Positions 10,424 to 20,297 of a stretch of DNA of 64,000 nucleotides are shown in pieces. The notes beneath the pieces were generated by a model that ran no database searches, was not told where the DNA came from, and saw only the letters and a list, made by a program, of their open reading frames with translations. Location of the stretch: the NCBI RefSeq assembly GCF_021728295.1, contig NZ_JAKJXE010000004.1, forward strand, positions 124,001 to 188,000. Direction: 5' to 3'. The DNA is from Pseudomonas petrae. GTDB lineage: Bacteria > Pseudomonadota > Gammaproteobacteria > Pseudomonadales > Pseudomonadaceae. The position numbers and the translations under genes were made by a program. The first letter of the stretch is position 1. Every line of letters begins with the position of its first letter.

Positions 10424-11792
10424 GGGCTGGCGCTCTTCCAGCAGCCGGCTGCTGGCGCTGTACAGTTTCCTGTTTGTGGCGTGGAGCAGCATCCTCATGG
10501 GGGTGCTGTACTGGGAAGTCACCAGTTACCTCAACACCCTCGCCCGCCACTCGCTGATGCAGCGCCAGCAGTTGTTCTCGCGTTTTGAAGGCGCACAGCT
10601 GGACGACGCGTTGCGCACCAGCGACAAATTCGACATGCGTTCGGTCGACGCCTATGGCCTGTTCGACAAGGACCTCAAGCCCATCAGCGGCCCGATCCAG
10701 ACAATTCCCGACGGCCTCAAGTTGACCGGGGAAATCCAGGAACTGGCCACCTGCGTCGACTCCGACGACCCGGACCTGCCCAGCTCGGGCTGCGACGCCG
10801 TGGCGATCCACACGCTGGATGATCGCTGGCTGATTCTGGTGCGCGACAACGGTTCGCTGTTCGCGGTCACCACGCTGATCCTGCGCGCGCTGCTGTGGGG
10901 TATTTCGCTGACGATCATTCCGGGCATCGCCGGCTGGCACTTGCTGGGACGCCGGCCGCTGCAACGCATCCGGGCGATTCAGGCCAGCGCCGAAGCAATC
11001 GTCACCGGTGACCTGGCCCGCCGCCTGCCGGTTTCGGACCGTCGCGACGAGCTGGACATGCTCGCCGATATCGTCAACGCCATGCTCGACCGCATCGAGC
11101 GCCTGATGAACGAGGTCAAGGGCGTCTGCGACAACATCGCCCATGATCTGCGCACCCCGCTCACGCGCCTGCGCGCGCAGCTTTACCGGATTCAGCAGCA
11201 GTCGCCGGAAGACTCGGCGCTGGGCGAGCAGATGGCCCAGGTGATCGCCGACGCCGACATGCTGATGGCGCGCTTTCGCGGGCTGTTGCGGATTTCCGAA
11301 CTGGAGGACCACCAGCGCCGCTCGGCGTTCGGTCAGCTCGATCCACAGCCGCTGTTGCAGGAGCTGCACGATTTCTATCTGCCGCTGGCCGAGGAAGGCC
11401 GCGTCTCGCTGCAGCTGAAAGTCGCCGAGCACCTGCCGCTGCTGGTGGGTGATCGGGCGTTGCTGTTCGAGGCGCTGTCGAACCTGCTGAGCAACTCGAT
11501 CAAATTCACCCCGCCGGGCGGGCATGTCATGCTCATCGCCCGCGCCGAAGGTGACACCACCTTCATCGAAGTCCAGGACACCGGCCCCGGCATCCCCGAC
11601 GCCGAACGCGAGGCCGTGTTCAAGCGTTTCTATCGCAGTGAGAACGGCAATCAGCAAAGCGGCTTTGGCCTGGGATTGTCCATCGTCGCGGCAATCGTCA
11701 ACTTGCATGGCTTCAAACTGCGCATCGGCAGCAGCCCTTCCGGCGGCGCGAGTCTGGTGCTGGAATGCCGACGGGTGTTGGCGTTGGGGTGA
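10401..11792 (+). CDS. sensor histidine kinase
   Basis: A 463-residue inner-membrane kinase paired with the overlapping response regulator. TM1 (about 17-38) and TM2 (about 155-182) enclose a ~115-residue periplasmic region with two Cys (about 118 and 131) that could form a disulfide. HAMP follows (185-240), then the H box IAHDLRTPLTRLR (H248), the N box NLLSNSIKF, and the G boxes DTGPGIP and GFGLGLSIV. All catalytic motifs are intact. A heptamer repeat begins 14 bp after the stop codon. Confidence 0.92.
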   Translation: MSLPNPSKGWRSSSSRLLALYSFLFVAWSSILMGVLYWEVTSYLNTLARHSLMQRQQLFSRFEGAQLDDALRTSDKFDMRSVDAYGLFDKDLKPISGPIQTIPDGLKLTGEIQELATCVDSDDPDLPSSGCDAVAIHTLDDRWLILVRDNGSLFAVTTLILRALLWGISLTIIPGIAGWHLLGRRPLQRIRAIQASAEAIVTGDLARRLPVSDRRDELDMLADIVNAMLDRIERLMNEVKGVCDNIAHDLRTPLTRLRAQLYRIQQQSPEDSALGEQMAQVIADADMLMARFRGLLRISELEDHQRRSAFGQLDPQPLLQELHDFYLPLAEEGRVSLQLKVAEHLPLLVGDRALLFEALSNLLSNSIKFTPPGGHVMLIARAEGDTTFIEVQDTGPGIPDAEREAVFKRFYRSENGNQQSGFGLGLSIVAAIVNLHGFKLRIGSSPSGGASLVLECRRVLALG

Positions 11793-11806
11793 AGGGGTGG
11801 GCTTTG

Positions 11807-11935
11807 AGCTGCAAGCTGCAAGCTGCAAGCTGCAAGCTGCAAGCTGCAAGCTGCAAGCTGCAAGCTGCAAGCTGCAAGCTGCAAGCTGCAAGCTGCAAGC
11901 TGCAAGCTGCAAGCTGCAAGCTGCAAGCTGCAAGC
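11807..11935. repeat. heptanucleotide tandem repeat, (AGCTGCA) x 18
   Basis: Eighteen perfect copies of AGCTGCA occupy 11807-11932, with a partial AGC after them and no interruption. Because seven is not a multiple of three, all frames read through it (AACSLQL- and KLQAASC-type peptides), creating spurious ORFs. It lies between the histidine-kinase stop and a terminator. Such perfect arrays change length easily. Confidence 0.97.
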
Positions 11936-11947
11936 AAATACAACAAC

Positions 11948-11975
11948 GCCGCCTCAAGGGCGGCTTTGTTTATTG
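11948..11975. terminator. terminator between the convergent kinase and toxin operons
   Basis: The stem GCCGCC/GGCGGC (11948-11953 with 11959-11964) is followed by TTTGTTTATT on the + strand. It most likely ends the two-component transcript; the convergent 52-codon gene ends 8 bp further on. Confidence 0.7.
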
Positions 11976-11982
11976 GGGGGCA

Positions 11983-12141
11983 TTACATTTTCCGGGCTTG
12001 CTCGATGAGCTTTTCCTGCCGCGCCCAGGCTTTTTCCATAACCTCCAGGTAAACCCGCTCCTTCTCCTCGAAGCTGGCGTTGCGGACGAAATCAGAAAGC
12101 GTCCTTTTCAGTTTTGGTAAAGGCTTGTCAGACGAATTCAT
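11983..12141 (-). CDS. 52-residue partner gene overlapping the zeta toxin gene
   Basis: Reading from ATG at 12141 gives 52 residues starting MNSSDKPLPKLKR and ending EQARKM. The central part (SFEEKERVYLEVMEKAWARQ) is strongly charged and predicted helical. Its ATG overlaps the zeta-toxin TGA in an ATGA junction (12141-12138), the usual sign of translational coupling in a two-gene operon. It shares the lower GC of that gene. I do not recognise the family. A role as antitoxin or as a modulator of the kinase is inference from position and size. Confidence 0.7.
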   Translation of the reverse strand: MNSSDKPLPKLKRTLSDFVRNASFEEKERVYLEVMEKAWARQEKLIEQARKM

Positions 12142-12974
12142 TTTAATCCCTCGTGTGCTTTCAGCATCCTTAGTAGTGACGTTTGATCGTATTTTTCAGG
12201 GATATGGTCGTCAACACGCTGAACGTTTTCCTGATACAACCGAGTACCACCCTTGTCGTTTTTGAGAAGCACATCAACGGTGACCGCATGACCAAATTCA
12301 CTTTTTAGACGGTTCACGGCATCCCTCGCGCTGAAATACTGCCTGACGAACTCGCTTAGCGGGATGTTGCGACCCTCGACCTGTTCTCTGGCAGTCACAA
12401 ATGTCCAGGCTAAAGCAGGGTCCTGATAAACGTAGATGATGAGCACACATCTTCCGCGCCGTAGGGATCTATGGATGTTCCGCGAAACAATATCGAAATT
12501 CGCAGACGTCCCATCCAGCAGAAATGACTGCTTTTGCTTCAGTGCCTGATCGTGAAGCTTCTCGACCAGCACCGAAACAGCATGTTGAAAGAGGTAGGCA
12601 TTTCCACCGGTATAGGCGGGAATCTCTGCCCTCAGGAGATCAGGATCAATCCGTACGGTATAAGACTCGAATCGGTTTAGGAATTCGATTGATGCCTCGG
12701 TTTTTCCCGCGCCGGGGGATCCTGCCATGAAAATTGAGACGGGACATTCGTCGGGGGTATAAACCAATGGATCCGTCAGCCTCCTCGCAATCTCCTTCCT
12801 GTTCGCCTTGGCGAATACCACAGCTTCTTCTGAAATCCGTCGATCATCCGCATCCACAGTCACCCATCCTTTTATGAAGTCACGACAATCCAGCGCCGCG
12901 CAGTATTCACGGGCGCTTCGACTGCGCCTATCCGACGTCACAAAACGAAACAGGATGCGCTGGTAAGCATTCAC
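12138..12974 (-). CDS. zeta-toxin-family P-loop kinase
   Basis: A 278-residue protein with the zeta-toxin/AAA_33 core. The Walker A is AGSPGAGKTEA (K91), the conserved Asp/Arg segment is RIDPDLLRAEIP (about 108-119), and LLDGTSANF follows near 153. Zeta toxins phosphorylate UDP-N-acetylglucosamine or related nucleotides. The N-terminal ~75 residues precede the kinase core and are not typical of the small Gram-positive zeta. The start is GTG 12974, the only in-frame start after an upstream stop. Base composition is clearly more AT-rich than the flanks, suggesting transfer. The toxin-first order with a small gene downstream is unlike classical epsilon-zeta. Confidence 0.82.
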   Translation of the reverse strand: MNAYQRILFRFVTSDRRSRSAREYCAALDCRDFIKGWVTVDADDRRISEEAVVFAKANRKEIARRLTDPLVYTPDECPVSIFMAGSPGAGKTEASIEFLNRFESYTVRIDPDLLRAEIPAYTGGNAYLFQHAVSVLVEKLHDQALKQKQSFLLDGTSANFDIVSRNIHRSLRRGRCVLIIYVYQDPALAWTFVTAREQVEGRNIPLSEFVRQYFSARDAVNRLKSEFGHAVTVDVLLKNDKGGTRLYQENVQRVDDHIPEKYDQTSLLRMLKAHEGLK

Positions 12975-13036
12975 AACTCTGTATCAGCGCAGGTGATGCC
13001 CGGGCGAATAAACGTCACCGGTAACGCCACAAATCG

Positions 13037-13122
13037 GTAGGAGCCGGCTTGCTGGCGAACCGGTTCGTCAGTCGACACGTCCGGTTCTGACCTACTGCGT
13101 TCGCCAGCAAGCCGGCGCCCAC
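13037..13122. repeat. REP-type doublet, third sequence class
   Basis: GTAGGAGCCGGCTTGCTGGCGAAC and the opposite GTTCGCCAGCAAGCCGGCGCCCAC flank a 40 bp centre. The arms differ from the two main REP classes in the window. It sits behind the katG terminator, upstream of the zeta gene. Confidence 0.85.
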
Positions 13123-13150
13123 AGTGGATCTCGGCAGCGCCCAAAATCAG

Positions 13151-13180
13151 CAAAAAAAACGCCTCCATTCAGGAGGCGTT
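13151..13180 (-). terminator. terminator of katG
   Basis: AACGCCTCC/GGAGGCGTT form a 9 bp stem. On the - strand it is followed by eight T residues (13152-13159 read in reverse). It starts about 35 bp after the katG stop. Confidence 0.85.
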
Positions 13181-13215
13181 GTCTATTGCAGCTCGAGGGC
13201 TATAAAGCACGCACC

Positions 13216-15489
<2,274 letters not shown>

Positions 15490-15556
15490 CTACTCACCTT
15501 CTTGTTTACTTTTTCGGCCATCAACGGGACAGCCCAGGCTAGCACTCGCACAAGAC

Positions 15557-15580
15557 TAGACGACTCGGGCCAGTCGTCTA
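15557..15580. promoter_or_regulatory. 9 bp palindrome upstream of katG
   Basis: TAGACGACT (15557-15565) and AGTCGTCTA (15572-15580) are perfect inverted repeats around CGGGCC, about 70 bp before the katG start. There is no T tract after it, so an operator is more likely than a terminator. The binding protein is unknown. Confidence 0.4.
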
Positions 15581-15680
15581 ATAGGCAAATGTTTGGGCCA
15601 CGATAGAGTGATTCTGTTAGCAGAGTATTTAACGGAGGTGCTTGTATTTTCTGGCGCTTGAGCCTAACTCTAACGACAGA

Positions 15681-15745
15681 ATCAAGTGCAGAGCCGGCGT
15701 CGACCGGCGTCTTGATCACCGTGGCAATCTCCAGGAGATTCAGGC
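15681..15745 (+). promoter_or_regulatory. structured leader of the Hsp20 gene, possible RNA thermometer
   Basis: The leader can form two hairpins. The first pairs ATCAAG (15681-15686) with CTTGAT (15711-15716), and inside it GCCGG (15693-15697) with CCGGC (15704-15708). The second pairs AATCT (15726-15730) with AGATT (15736-15740), and its loop and 3' arm hold the ribosome-binding GGAG (15734-15737), 8 nt before the ATG. A weak final hairpin over the Shine-Dalgarno site is how ROSE-type thermometers control small heat-shock genes. No canonical ROSE motif is present, so this is inference. Confidence 0.45.
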
Positions 15746-16207
15746 ATGGCCACCACCGCTTCACTGGCCCCGTTGTTTCGGCAATCAGTGGGCTTTGATC
15801 GCTTCAACGATTTTTTTGAATCTGCCCTGCACAGCGAGATAAACGCCAGCGGCCCCCCTCATAACGTCGAACGATACGGCACCGATCATTACCGAATCGT
15901 GATTGCCACGGCCGGGCTTGCCGCCGCCGACCTTGACCTGACACTGGAAAGAAATGTGCTGACCGTTTGCGGGGGTGAGGCGCACACCGACGGCGGCGTG
16001 ACTTACCTGCATCAGGGCATCGCCCATGGCCCATTCCGGCTGGTCTTTCATCTGGCCGATCACATCGAGGTGCAGGGCGCGACCTTCAAAAACGGCTTGC
16101 TGATCGTCTTCCTGCTGCGTGTCGAACCCCTGGGCGCAAAGGCGCGCCGGATCAGCATCCACAGCCCCGGAGACGATCCCGACCGGCCGCACATCAGCCG
16201 GCCTTGA
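15746..16207 (+). CDS. Hsp20/alpha-crystallin small heat-shock protein
   Basis: A 153-residue cytoplasmic holdase-type chaperone. The first ~35 residues contain SVGFDRFNDFFESAL, the pattern at the start of IbpA-type proteins. The alpha-crystallin domain follows (about 38-130: NVERYGTDHYRIVIATAGL, then LTVCGGE, then FKNGLLIVFLLRVEP). It departs from IbpA in several usually conserved positions, such as FHLADHIEVQGATF. It is divergent from katG and probably heat-induced through the structured leader. Confidence 0.9.
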   Translation: MATTASLAPLFRQSVGFDRFNDFFESALHSEINASGPPHNVERYGTDHYRIVIATAGLAAADLDLTLERNVLTVCGGEAHTDGGVTYLHQGIAHGPFRLVFHLADHIEVQGATFKNGLLIVFLLRVEPLGAKARRISIHSPGDDPDRPHISRP

Positions 16208-16237
16208 TCGAGTTGATCACCGATTGATTCAGCCGTA

Positions 16238-17101
16238 TCAGGCCTCGATCAGCGCGAAATCAAACAGCACCCGAGGGGCTTCGATCAGTAGGGAGCGCAT
16301 CAATTGCGCGGTGCAGCCCAGCGCCTGCAACTGCTCGACCACCGAGCCGTAGCTCACCGCCTTTTCATGCTGCGTGTGGGGCCAGTCGCTGCCCCAGACC
16401 AGCCGCTGCTGACCAAACGTATCGACCAGCAACGGCAGGGCTGCGCGGGCGAAATCGAGGTTCTGTTGCGCGCTGCCCTCCAGACGGTAGATGCCCGAAA
16501 CCTTCATCCACAGTTGCCCGCTCCCGCCCAGTTCCAGCGTCTGGCGAAAGCCCGGCTGATCGAGGCCCAGTCGTGCGTCAGGCCGACCAAAGTGATCGAT
16601 CACGATCTTCATCCCGAACGGCATCAGCCCGGCCAGCAGCGCCGGCATGTCGGCGACCTGGCGATGCACCTCTACGTGCCAGTCGAGCGCGGCGATGTGC
16701 CCGAAAAACACCTGCCACTGCGGCTCGGAAAAGTCCGGCAGCGCCTTGCCCATCAGGTTCAAACGCACGCCAACGACGCCCAGCCGATCCATTTCCTCCA
16801 GCGCCGCGCGGCTGATGTCGCGGTCGACCACCACCACACCGCGCAGCTGATTCGGCGCCTGCTGAAGGGCGTCGAGCAGGTAGCGGTTATCGGTCCCGAG
16901 GAAACTCGGTTGCACCAGCACGCCATGGCTCAGGCCGTGCCCATAAAGTTGATCCCGGTACATCGCCAGCGTGGCGTCGTAGTCGGGTGAATAGCGTCGT
17001 GCCGATGTCAGGTCCAGCTCCCTGCTGAAGACGTGTGCGTGACCGTCGATGCCAAGGATCGACGCGGGAGAGGCGGAAAAGAGGTCGGACATGGATCTCA
17101 T
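16238..17101 (-). CDS. amidohydrolase-2-family metal-dependent hydrolase
   Basis: A 287-residue TIM-barrel hydrolase of PF04909. The metal motif is DGHAHVF near residue 20. The conserved IVIDHFGRPD (about 170) and LVWGSDWPHT (about 240) follow. Relatives include 2-pyrone-4,6-dicarboxylate lactonase and sugar or aromatic lactonases. It is the last gene of an apparent operon behind a UTRA-type regulator and an MFS permease, so it probably acts on the imported acid or its lactone. The substrate is not known. Confidence 0.85.
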   Translation of the reverse strand: MRSMSDLFSASPASILGIDGHAHVFSRELDLTSARRYSPDYDATLAMYRDQLYGHGLSHGVLVQPSFLGTDNRYLLDALQQAPNQLRGVVVVDRDISRAALEEMDRLGVVGVRLNLMGKALPDFSEPQWQVFFGHIAALDWHVEVHRQVADMPALLAGLMPFGMKIVIDHFGRPDARLGLDQPGFRQTLELGGSGQLWMKVSGIYRLEGSAQQNLDFARAALPLLVDTFGQQRLVWGSDWPHTQHEKAVSYGSVVEQLQALGCTAQLMRSLLIEAPRVLFDFALIEA

Positions 17102-17145
17102 CTGTCAAAGATGCGCGACCCAAAAGGCGCCGCGCGGAAGGGAAA

Positions 17146-18435
17146 TCAGGCCCGGGCGGTCTCGCTGCGTGTGTCTGCGACGGCGCTGGCGGTGGGGCTT
17201 GCGTCCAGGCTGCGACCGCGGGTTTCCGGCAGGCACAACGCGGCAATCACGGCAACGCCATAGGCGATCCCGGCGTCGATGCCGATGGCCGACCCCAGTG
17301 ACATCGATTCGCTCATGTGACCCACCAGAAACGGGAAAACCGAGGACAGCACACGGCCGAAGTTGTAGCAGAAGCCCACCCCTGCCCCGCGCACGTCAGC
17401 CGGGTAAAGCTCGTTGAACAGCGCGCCCAGGCTGGCCGGGATGCCGGCGGCGAAAAAGCCCAGCGGGAAGCCCAGGAACAGCATCTGCGTATTGGTCAGC
17501 GGCAGGAACACGTAGCACTGCACGGTGACCACGCAGCACAGGGCGAACAGCACGATGTTCAGGCGCCGGCCAATGCGGTCGATAACAAAGCCGCTGGCGA
17601 TGCAGCCACACCAGAACGCGACGATGATCACCGCCAGGTAGCCGCCGGAGTTGAGCACCGACAGGTTGCGTTCGGTTTTCAGGAATGTCGGCAGCCAGGT
17701 CATCACCGCGTGATAACCGCCGTGGGCGCCGAGGCCGAGCAAGCCGCCAAGCAACGTCACGCGGATCAGTTCCGGGCGGAAGATGCCGGCCAGTGACTTG
17801 AAGAAACTCTGGGGGATGGCGTTGTCTTTTTGCAGGCGCTGGAAGCTGTCCGGCTCCTCGACGTTGCGCCGCACCCAGATGATCAGCAGCGACGGCAGCA
17901 GGCCGACCAGAAACATCACCCGCCAGGCCATGTCCTGGGGCACGAACGAATAGATCAAGGTAAACACGCCGACGGCCAGGCCCCAGCCTACCGCCCACGC
18001 GCTCTGCACGGTGCCCATGACCTTGCCGCGGTATTTCGGGTTGATGGTCTCGGCCATCAACACGGCGCCCGCCGCCCACTCGCCGCCGATGCCGAAGCCC
18101 TGCAGCGCCTTGACGATCAGCAGCGAGCTGAAGCCGGTAACGAACGCCGACAGAAAGGTGAAAAACGAGAACCAGAGGATCATCCACTGCAGCGTGCGCA
18201 CCCGACCGTAACGGTCCGACAGCGTGCCGCCGACCCAGCCGCCCAACGCGGAGGTGATCAGCGTCACGCCACTGATCAGCCCGGCGTCGCCCTTGCTCAA
18301 GGCAAACGCGGCGATCAGCGCCGGAATCGCCAGGCCGAACATCTGAACTTCCAGGGCGTCCAGCGACCATCCGCCAAAGCAGGCCCAGAACGTTTTGCGC
18401 TCCCGAGGAGTGACTTGGCGATACCAGTTGAACAT
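17146..18435 (-). CDS. MFS transporter, organic-acid:H+ symporter type
   Basis: About 429 residues with twelve helices. The MFS signature GGTLSDRYGRVRTL follows helix 2, and IGGEWAAGAVLMAE in helix 4 is typical of the AAHS/metabolite:H+ symporter (ShiA/PcaK/JEN-like) group. The open frame begins earlier, but ATG 18435 has AAGGA 8 nt ahead and starts directly before helix 1. It stands 44 bp upstream of the amidohydrolase and 95 bp downstream of the regulator, all on the same strand. Confidence 0.9.
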   Translation of the reverse strand: MFNWYRQVTPRERKTFWACFGGWSLDALEVQMFGLAIPALIAAFALSKGDAGLISGVTLITSALGGWVGGTLSDRYGRVRTLQWMILWFSFFTFLSAFVTGFSSLLIVKALQGFGIGGEWAAGAVLMAETINPKYRGKVMGTVQSAWAVGWGLAVGVFTLIYSFVPQDMAWRVMFLVGLLPSLLIIWVRRNVEEPDSFQRLQKDNAIPQSFFKSLAGIFRPELIRVTLLGGLLGLGAHGGYHAVMTWLPTFLKTERNLSVLNSGGYLAVIIVAFWCGCIASGFVIDRIGRRLNIVLFALCCVVTVQCYVFLPLTNTQMLFLGFPLGFFAAGIPASLGALFNELYPADVRGAGVGFCYNFGRVLSSVFPFLVGHMSESMSLGSAIGIDAGIAYGVAVIAALCLPETRGRSLDASPTASAVADTRSETARA

Positions 18436-18529
18436 GTTTTTTGTCCTTATAAGGGTGAAGCGGCAGGTGGTGTAGAGCCCGTTCTGGGTGACGGGCTTGG
18501 GTGCAGCGTTAGGCGGTCGGCGCCGCGCT

Positions 18530-19261
18530 TCAGCGGATGTCGACGCTGTAGCGGAAGTGGCTGGCATGGCCGCGCGAACGGCGCCATTCCAGCGGTTGTC
18601 CGGCGTAGTTGCGCGCCAGCCGCTCGATCACCACCACGGGGCTGTTGACCGGCACTTGCAGCAAGCGGGCGTGGGTCTCGTTGATGGCTTCGGCGGTCAG
18701 GGTCTCTTCGGCATAGGCCACGACCTGGCCGCACTGTTCTTCGTAGATCGGATAGAGCAGCGGGCCCTGGCGGCTGAGGTCGATTTCCAGCAGGGTCTGA
18801 AACTGCACCTGGGGCAGCCAGATTTCTTCGGCGAGCACAGGCTGGGCATCGAGCAGACGCAGACGGATCAGGCGAATCACTGGCGCGTCCAGCGGCAGAC
18901 CGAGGGCGTGGGAAACGGCCGAGGGCGCGGTGACGGCTTCGATGGAGAGGATGCGGCTTTCGGGCACCTGGCGTTCGCCGGAGACGCTTTGAAAGCGGAA
19001 GAAGCGGAACAGCGAAGACTGGAACTGTGGGCGGCGAATGAAGGTGCCGCGGCCCTGTTGGCGCTCGAGGATATTCTCGTTGACCAGCATGTCGATGGCT
19101 TTGCGCACGGTGCCGGTGGACAGGCAGTACTCGCTGGACAGCGCGGCTTCGGTGGGGATGGCTTCGCCCGGGCGCCAGCGGTTGTTGGCGATCTGCTCGG
19201 CGAGTTGGTCTCGCAGGCGTTGGTAGAGCGGCAAGCGGACATCGCTGGAAAGTCGGTTCAT
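18530..19261 (-). CDS. GntR-family regulator, HutC/UTRA subfamily
   Basis: A 243-residue regulator with an N-terminal winged helix (about 8-75: PLYQRLRDQLAEQI, then STGTVRKAIDMLVNENIL) and a C-terminal UTRA effector domain (about 95-240). It is the first gene of a three-gene unit with the MFS permease and amidohydrolase, so it probably represses its own operon until the substrate appears. A palindrome 24-39 bp upstream of its start is a candidate operator. Confidence 0.9.
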   Translation of the reverse strand: MNRLSSDVRLPLYQRLRDQLAEQIANNRWRPGEAIPTEAALSSEYCLSTGTVRKAIDMLVNENILERQQGRGTFIRRPQFQSSLFRFFRFQSVSGERQVPESRILSIEAVTAPSAVSHALGLPLDAPVIRLIRLRLLDAQPVLAEEIWLPQVQFQTLLEIDLSRQGPLLYPIYEEQCGQVVAYAEETLTAEAINETHARLLQVPVNSPVVVIERLARNYAGQPLEWRRSRGHASHFRYSVDIR

Positions 19262-19284
19262 GGAGGCGCTTCGCTGTTGTAGTT

Positions 19285-19300
19285 ATGTAGTCATCTATAT
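19285..19300. promoter_or_regulatory. candidate HutC-type operator
   Basis: ATGTAG-TCAT-CTATAT is an inverted repeat with one mismatch, placed just before the HutC-type regulator gene where an autoregulatory operator would be expected. Confidence 0.45.
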
Positions 19301-19477
19301 GAATGTGCGTTGAGTATTGTCCCGTTACAAATAGGCGTCAAGGGTGGGGATGGGGGTTGGCGGATGAGTGGCGGGGTGGTCGGGTTTTGAGGCGTGCGCA
19401 AAAACGGCAGAGGTCGGTCTGCCGTTAGGGTGGGGTGCAGCGGGGGCGGATCGGGTGGGCGGATCCAGATGGCTCAA

Positions 19478-19561
19478 TCAGGTGGGTGAGATGGTTGCCA
19501 GGGCACCGATCATGAGCGTCAGGGCGAGAAAGCCGAACAGGAAGATTGCGAGCTTGGCCAT
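19478..19561 (-). CDS. 27-residue small membrane protein
   Basis: ATG at 19561 opens a 27-codon frame beginning MAKLAIFLFGFLAL and ending ATISPT: one hydrophobic helix with a single N-terminal Lys. AGGAGG stands 3 nt before the ATG, a full consensus at a rather short spacing. Composition is exactly that of a one-pass small membrane protein. It is isolated between the HutC regulator and a repeat nest. I do not recognise the family, and its expression is unproven. Confidence 0.55.
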   Translation of the reverse strand: MAKLAIFLFGFLALTLMIGALATISPT

Positions 19562-19742
19562 TGGGCCTCCTATGTGAACATGGGGTACAGAGGATTCGAG
19601 CCGGTTGATGGCTGCCGGTCGGGCTCGATCGGTCGGCCGGGATTGGTTGGATTTTGGGGGAAGAAGCTGTTTCAGTACAGATTCAGGTACGGCTCATAAA
19701 TACGGATCAGATGAATCTTCGGCGACCGCAGTGCAGCTGAGA

Positions 19743-20010
19743 GAAGATCAAGAGCATCTGCCTAACGGCAGACGTTTCGCCTTCGGCGAGTTACTTGGAA
19801 AAGCACCCCAAGTAACCAAGGGTGCCTGCTCTCGGTTGGGCCCTTCCTTCGTCAGGGTTCTTTCACTCCGGTCTCGCTCCGTGGGCCCGCGCCGAACGGA
19901 CATCCATGTCCTGACGGCGCTCTCGCCGCATCCATGCGGCTCGGCCCACTCCACGAGACCTGCGTTCAGCCTGCACCCAAGTCGCGATTTGTGTCGTCTG
20001 AACTCTCTGC
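19743..20010 (-). repeat. ~270 bp interspersed element, copy A
   Basis: Read on the - strand, this is the same element as at 20298-20585 and 49497-49790. Landmarks in order are ACTTGGGTGCAGGCTGAACG, GGGCCGAGCCGCATGGATG, GCGCCGTCAGGACATGGATG, CGGAGCGAGACCGGAGTGAA, then GCCGAAGGCGAAACGTCTGC. Copy A and copy B face each other, giving a large inverted repeat. Each copy keeps one frame open ([24 protein letters not shown]), but nothing shows that it is translated. Confidence 0.85.
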
Positions 20011-20049
20011 GTTTGAAGATCAGAAGCGCGTTTCAGCAGATCAAAGGCT

Positions 20050-20282
20050 TCCCGGCTAAAGCCGGTCCTACGGTCGGGGTTACCGCACTTTCACTCTGAT
20101 CGTTCCCACGCTCCGCGTGGTAACGTCGCCCCGGACGCTCCGCGTCCCGCAGACCACGCGCATTCAGGCTGGGGGAGGTGACGCGGAGCGTCGCAGGATG
20201 CATTCCCACGCGGAGCGTGGGAACGATCAAGGATCTCTGACACAACGCGCACATCGTAGGACCGGCTTTAGCCGGGAAGCTT
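20050..20282. repeat. nested short palindromes between copies A and B
   Basis: The centre holds half of a TAGGACCGGC-type BIME (CCGGCTAAAGCCGGTCCTAC at 20052), then GATCGTTCCCACGCTCCGCG (about 20098) facing GCGGAGCGTGGGAACGATCA (about 20212-20231), and a second BIME half at 20255-20280. The GATCGTTCCCACG/GACGCGGAGCGTC family recurs at 49340 and 55119. No gene is evident here. Confidence 0.8.
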
Positions 20283-20297
20283 TTGCCGTTGCCGTTG

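Noticed and set aside
10404..11957. Long - strand frame opposite the histidine kinase
   Set aside because: Mirror frame of a GC-rich gene; it starts inside the heptamer repeat and its product is repeat peptide plus low-complexity residues.
12971..13168. 65-codon - strand frame whose stop overlaps the zeta-toxin start
   Set aside because: The overlap looked like an antitoxin-first arrangement, but the frame is made largely of a REP doublet and the katG terminator.
19748..19954. Short frames inside the ~270 bp repeat copies
   Set aside because: They recur because the DNA repeat recurs; no ribosome-binding site or start position is shared among copies, so they are not called as genes.
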